Shown here one piece after another: positions 22,334 to 24,822 of a stretch of DNA of 24,822 nt. The notes under the pieces were generated by a model. It had not been told where the DNA came from. It made no database searches and was given only the letters and a program-made list of their open reading frames with translations. The stretch is taken from NCBI GenBank assembly GCA_046756405.1, contig JBHHWH010000032.1, positions 1 to 24,822 of the forward strand, written 5' to 3'. The stretch comes from JBHHWH01 sp046756405 (lineage in GTDB: Bacteria; Actinomycetota; Acidimicrobiia; Spongiisociales; ZC4RG35). Within the stretch, counting starts at the first letter, position 1. Every line of letters begins with the position of its first letter. Both the position numbers and the translations under genes were made by a program.

Positions 22334-23125
22334 ATGCTTTCTGTAGAGAACCTCGAAGTCGTCTACAACGACGTGATCCTGGTACTACGCGGGATCTCCA
22401 TCGAGGTGCCCGACGGGCAGATCGTTGCCCTGCTCGGTGCCAACGGGGCCGGCAAGACCACCACTTTGCGGGCGATCAGCGGCCTCCTCGACGTCCACGA
22501 GGGGGACATCACCAAGGGGGAGATCCTCTTCGACGGCATCGAGATCACCCACTTCGATCCCGCCAAGATCGTGGAGATGGGTCTCAGCCAGGTGATGGAG
22601 GGGCGGCGCATCTTCGCCGAGATGACCGTCGACGAGAACCTGCGAGCCGGCGCCTACGTCAACAAGAACCGCAGCGCCTTCAAGGACTCCTACGACCGAG
22701 TGATGTCGCTGTTCCCCCGGCTGGCGGAGCGGCGCGACGCCACCGCAGGGTATCTGTCGGGGGGAGAGCAGCAGATGCTCGCCATCGGCCGGGCGTTGAT
22801 GCAGGACCCGAAGCTGTTGGTCCTCGATGAGCCTTCCCTGGGACTGGCGCCGCTTCTGGTCCAGGAGGTGCGGGACACGATCGTGGAGATCAACCAGCAG
22901 GGGACTTCAGTGCTCCTGATCGAACAGAACGCCAACATGGCCCTGTCCATCGCCCACCACGGCTACATCATGGAGACAGGCAAGATGGTCATGGACGGTA
23001 GTCCGGAGAAGCTGCTGAAGGATGAAGACGTAAAGGAGTTCTACCTGGGCCTGCATGCCACCGGGGAGAAGAAGTCCTTCCGCGACGTGAAGCACTACAA
23101 GCGCAGGAAGAGGTGGTTGTCGTGA
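22334..23125 (+). CDS. livF: Liv-type ABC transporter ATP-binding protein LivF
   Basis: A 263-residue ABC ATPase. Walker A is GANGAGKTT at 35-43, the signature is LSGGEQQMLAIGRAL near 141, and Walker B is LLVLDEPSLGLAP near 161. LLIEQN in the switch region has Gln where most ABC proteins have His, which is typical of LivF. A basic tail of about 20 residues (KKSFRDVKHYKRRKRW) extends past the family's usual end. It powers import through LivHM with LivG. I start at the ATG at 22334, close behind GGAG; reading back to 22283 would place the start inside the upstream hairpin. The stop overlaps the livG GTG. Confidence 0.92.
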   Translation: MLSVENLEVVYNDVILVLRGISIEVPDGQIVALLGANGAGKTTTLRAISGLLDVHEGDITKGEILFDGIEITHFDPAKIVEMGLSQVMEGRRIFAEMTVDENLRAGAYVNKNRSAFKDSYDRVMSLFPRLAERRDATAGYLSGGEQQMLAIGRALMQDPKLLVLDEPSLGLAPLLVQEVRDTIVEINQQGTSVLLIEQNANMALSIAHHGYIMETGKMVMDGSPEKLLKDEDVKEFYLGLHATGEKKSFRDVKHYKRRKRWLS

Positions 23126-23949
23126 GCGGCAAGCTGTTGCAGCGTCACGCCGAACGGTCCGGGCCCACCGACTACGACCACCTCCTTGAGGTTCGGGATA
23201 TTCACCTCTCCTTCAAGGGACTGAAAGCCATCGATGGGGTCTCCTTCCATGTCGACGACGGGGAGCTGTTCGCCATCATCGGTCCTAACGGTGCCGGCAA
23301 GACCTCGCTGTTCAACTGCATCAACCAGGTCTACCGCCCCCAGGAGGGAGAGATCCTGTGGAAGGGCGAGTCGATCATGGGGCTGAAGCCCAATCAGACT
23401 GCCGAACTGGGCATCGCCCGCACCTTCCAGAACATCGCCCTGTACCCCCATATGACGGTTTTGGAGAACATCCTCACCGGCCGGCACGTGCGGATGAGCA
23501 CCGGATGGCTGGCCGGTTCGCTGTGGTGGGGCAAAGCGAAGCGGGAGGAGCTGGAGAACCGGGAGATCGTCGAGGCGATTATCGACTTTCTCGAGATCGA
23601 GCAGTGGCGTAAATACCCGGTGGGTCTGCTGCCCTATGGAGTCCAGAAGCGGGTGGAGCTGGGCAGGGCCCTGGCTATGGACCCGGAGCTGTTGATGCTC
23701 GACGAGCCGGTGGCGGGAATGAACTTGGAGGAGACCGAGGACATGGCCCGGTTCATCCTCGACGTTCAGGACGAACTGGGTATCGCCATCATCCTGGTGG
23801 AGCACGACATGGGCCTGGTGATGGATATCGCCGACCGGGTCCTGGTCGTTGACTTCGGCAAGCCCATCGCCCTGGGCCCGCCGGAAGAAGTCCAGCAGGA
23901 CCCCAACGTCATCAAGGCCTATCTCGGCGAGGAGCTCGAGACGGCCTAG
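23122..23949 (+). CDS. livG: Liv-type ABC transporter ATP-binding protein LivG
   Basis: A 275-residue ABC ATPase if begun at GTG 23122, which overlaps the livF stop as GTGA; GTG at 23113 would add three residues. Walker A is GPNGAGKTS at 54-62, the signature is the LivG-type LPYGVQKRVELGRAL, and Walker B is LLMLDEPVAGMN, followed by LVEHDM with the switch His. The segment ARTFQNIALYPHMTVLENIL after Walker A carries the Q-loop glutamine. It forms a heterodimer with LivF. Order livF-livG is the reverse of the E. coli livGF order. Its TAG shares one base with the GTG of the following hydrolase, so that gene belongs to the same transcript. Confidence 0.92.
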   Translation: MSGKLLQRHAERSGPTDYDHLLEVRDIHLSFKGLKAIDGVSFHVDDGELFAIIGPNGAGKTSLFNCINQVYRPQEGEILWKGESIMGLKPNQTAELGIARTFQNIALYPHMTVLENILTGRHVRMSTGWLAGSLWWGKAKREELENREIVEAIIDFLEIEQWRKYPVGLLPYGVQKRVELGRALAMDPELLMLDEPVAGMNLEETEDMARFILDVQDELGIAIILVEHDMGLVMDIADRVLVVDFGKPIALGPPEEVQQDPNVIKAYLGEELETA

Positions 23950-24822
23950 TGGTTGAGCGCCTCGTCCCGCCCCTCCTTCCCGACTGGCTCGACTCTCAGG
24001 TTCCCTTCGAGCGCTACCTGGTCGACGTCGGCGACGGCCTGCGTATCCACGTCATGGAACAGGGGGAAGGCCGTCCGGTGCTGGCCCTCCACGGCAACCC
24101 CACCTGGGGCTACCTCTATCGGAAGGTGGCCGCCGAACTGGCGGGCGAGCCGCTGCGGCTGATCATGCCCGACCTGATCGGCCTCGGCTTCAGCGACCGC
24201 CCCGCCATGGCCGACTTCACCCTCGCCAACCACGCCCGGTGGATGGCCACCCTGATCGAGAAGCTGGGCCTCGAAGATGTGGTGGCGGTGGTCCAGGACT
24301 GGGGAGGACCCATCGGGCTCCTTGCGCTCTCCAGGTTTCCCGGGCTGATGACCGGCCTGGTGGTGATGAACACGGTGCTGGGCCCTCCCAAGTCCGGGTT
24401 CAAGCCCACCACCTTCCACCGTTTCTTCTCCACCAAGGCGGGGGAGCTGGCCTCCCGCTGGCTGGGCCTACCCCAGGACCGCCTCGGCTTCGCCCAGGGC
24501 GACCGGCGTTCCATCAGCGGTATCGTCCAGCGGGCCTACAGCTACCCGCTGAAGACCCTGGGTAGTGAGGCGGTGATCGCCTTCGTTCGTATGGTCCCCG
24601 ACACCCTGGACCATCCGTCGGTCCCGCAACTAGGGGAGTTGGCCGCCTTCGTCGACGCCTACGACGGACCCGCCGCCATCGTGTGGGGGGACAAGGATCC
24701 GGTGCTCGGCCGGCTCCGCAACCGCATCTCCCGTCAGCTCCCCCAGGCGACGGTCACCGCCACCTCCGCTGGCCACTTCCTCCAAGAAGAAGTCCCGTCG
24801 TTGATCGCCAAGGCGATCAACG
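23949..24822 (+). CDS. Haloalkane-dehalogenase-like alpha/beta hydrolase (3' end outside window)
   Basis: At least 291 residues, open at the right edge but nearly complete. HGNPTWGYLYRK (oxyanion region, Asn50), VVQDWGGPIGL (nucleophile Asp117 followed by Trp118), VWGDKDPVLG (acid Asp250) and GHFLQEE (base His276) make a full triad. Placement of the acid in WGDKD matches haloalkane dehalogenase subfamily I such as DhlA. Such enzymes displace halide from haloalkanes through an Asp ester. Asp-nucleophile relatives include epoxide hydrolases and fluoroacetate dehalogenases, but Asn50 and Trp118 suit halide binding. GTG at 23949 shares a base with the livG stop, so it belongs to the transporter operon. 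The substrate is unknown. Confidence 0.8.
   Translation, partial: MVERLVPPLLPDWLDSQVPFERYLVDVGDGLRIHVMEQGEGRPVLALHGNPTWGYLYRKVAAELAGEPLRLIMPDLIGLGFSDRPAMADFTLANHARWMATLIEKLGLEDVVAVVQDWGGPIGLLALSRFPGLMTGLVVMNTVLGPPKSGFKPTTFHRFFSTKAGELASRWLGLPQDRLGFAQGDRRSISGIVQRAYSYPLKTLGSEAVIAFVRMVPDTLDHPSVPQLGELAAFVDAYDGPAAIVWGDKDPVLGRLRNRISRQLPQATVTATSAGHFLQEEVPSLIAKAIN

Noticed and set aside
22231..22830. 199-codon plus-strand frame over the hairpins and livF
   Set aside because: It is a different frame of livF with Arg-rich sequence. The true LivF frame carries Walker A, signature and Walker B motifs.

Overview
The window is GC-rich bacterial chromosomal DNA, densely packed with short or overlapping gene junctions and many GTG/TTG starts. 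Gene content points to an actinomycete (Actinomycetota): an AhpE-type peroxiredoxin, a relative of the actinobacterial F420-associated zinc metalloprotease family, a SigE/RseA/HtrA/Tat neighbourhood resembling the mycobacterial sigE locus, and several genes that look leaderless. A deep-branching environmental lineage is my guess; the sequence alone does not fix the order. I saw no insertion sequence, phage gene or CRISPR array, and no gap above 300 bases without a gene.

Layout. (1) 1-4078, minus strand: the 5' part of a tRNA-Arg(CCU), a Kup potassium transporter, and a large multi-pass membrane protein ending in a serine-hydrolase-like domain. (2) 4165-7294, plus strand: a tightly overlapping trio of an NYN-LOTUS RNase-like protein, a FAD amine/amino-acid oxidase and an ornithine-cyclodeaminase-family protein. 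(3) 7375-11339: a divergent pair (a minus-strand membrane protein; a plus-strand ClC chloride transporter with CBS and RCK_C domains), followed by a membrane-anchored protein that resembles a decayed Mrr-type nuclease fold. (4) 11386-16165: an envelope-stress island in which tatA-sigE-rseA-rseB (plus) runs head-on into htrA-pseudometalloprotease-ahpE (minus). The two operons meet on a single CTAG palindrome that supplies both stop codons. (5) 16178-16612: moaE, divergent from htrA, with only 12 bases between the two start codons. (6) 16698-24822 (end): a long plus-strand operon of a long-chain acyl-CoA ligase, a complete branched-chain-amino-acid-type ABC transporter (livH, livM, livK, livF, livG) and a haloalkane-dehalogenase-like hydrolase that runs off the window.

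How the genes may work together. SigE, its zinc anti-sigma factor and an RseB-like sensor form a signalling cassette. A GGAAC-N18-GTT element in front of sigE suggests autoregulation. HtrA, AhpE and the metalloprotease-like protein are plausible envelope/oxidative-stress effectors. In the last operon, import (Liv-type ABC), CoA activation (FadD) and a dehalogenase with a complete catalytic triad suggest uptake and processing of a carboxylic or halogenated organic compound rather than simple leucine import; this is inference.

The most interesting signals are: a recurring -10 box placed 7-8 bases before start codons in five transcription units; the htrA/moaE shared promoter palindrome; the loss of all recognisable zinc ligands in the metalloprotease homologue; a ClC protein with atypical residues at two key ion-pathway positions; and the transporter-ligase-dehalogenase operon.
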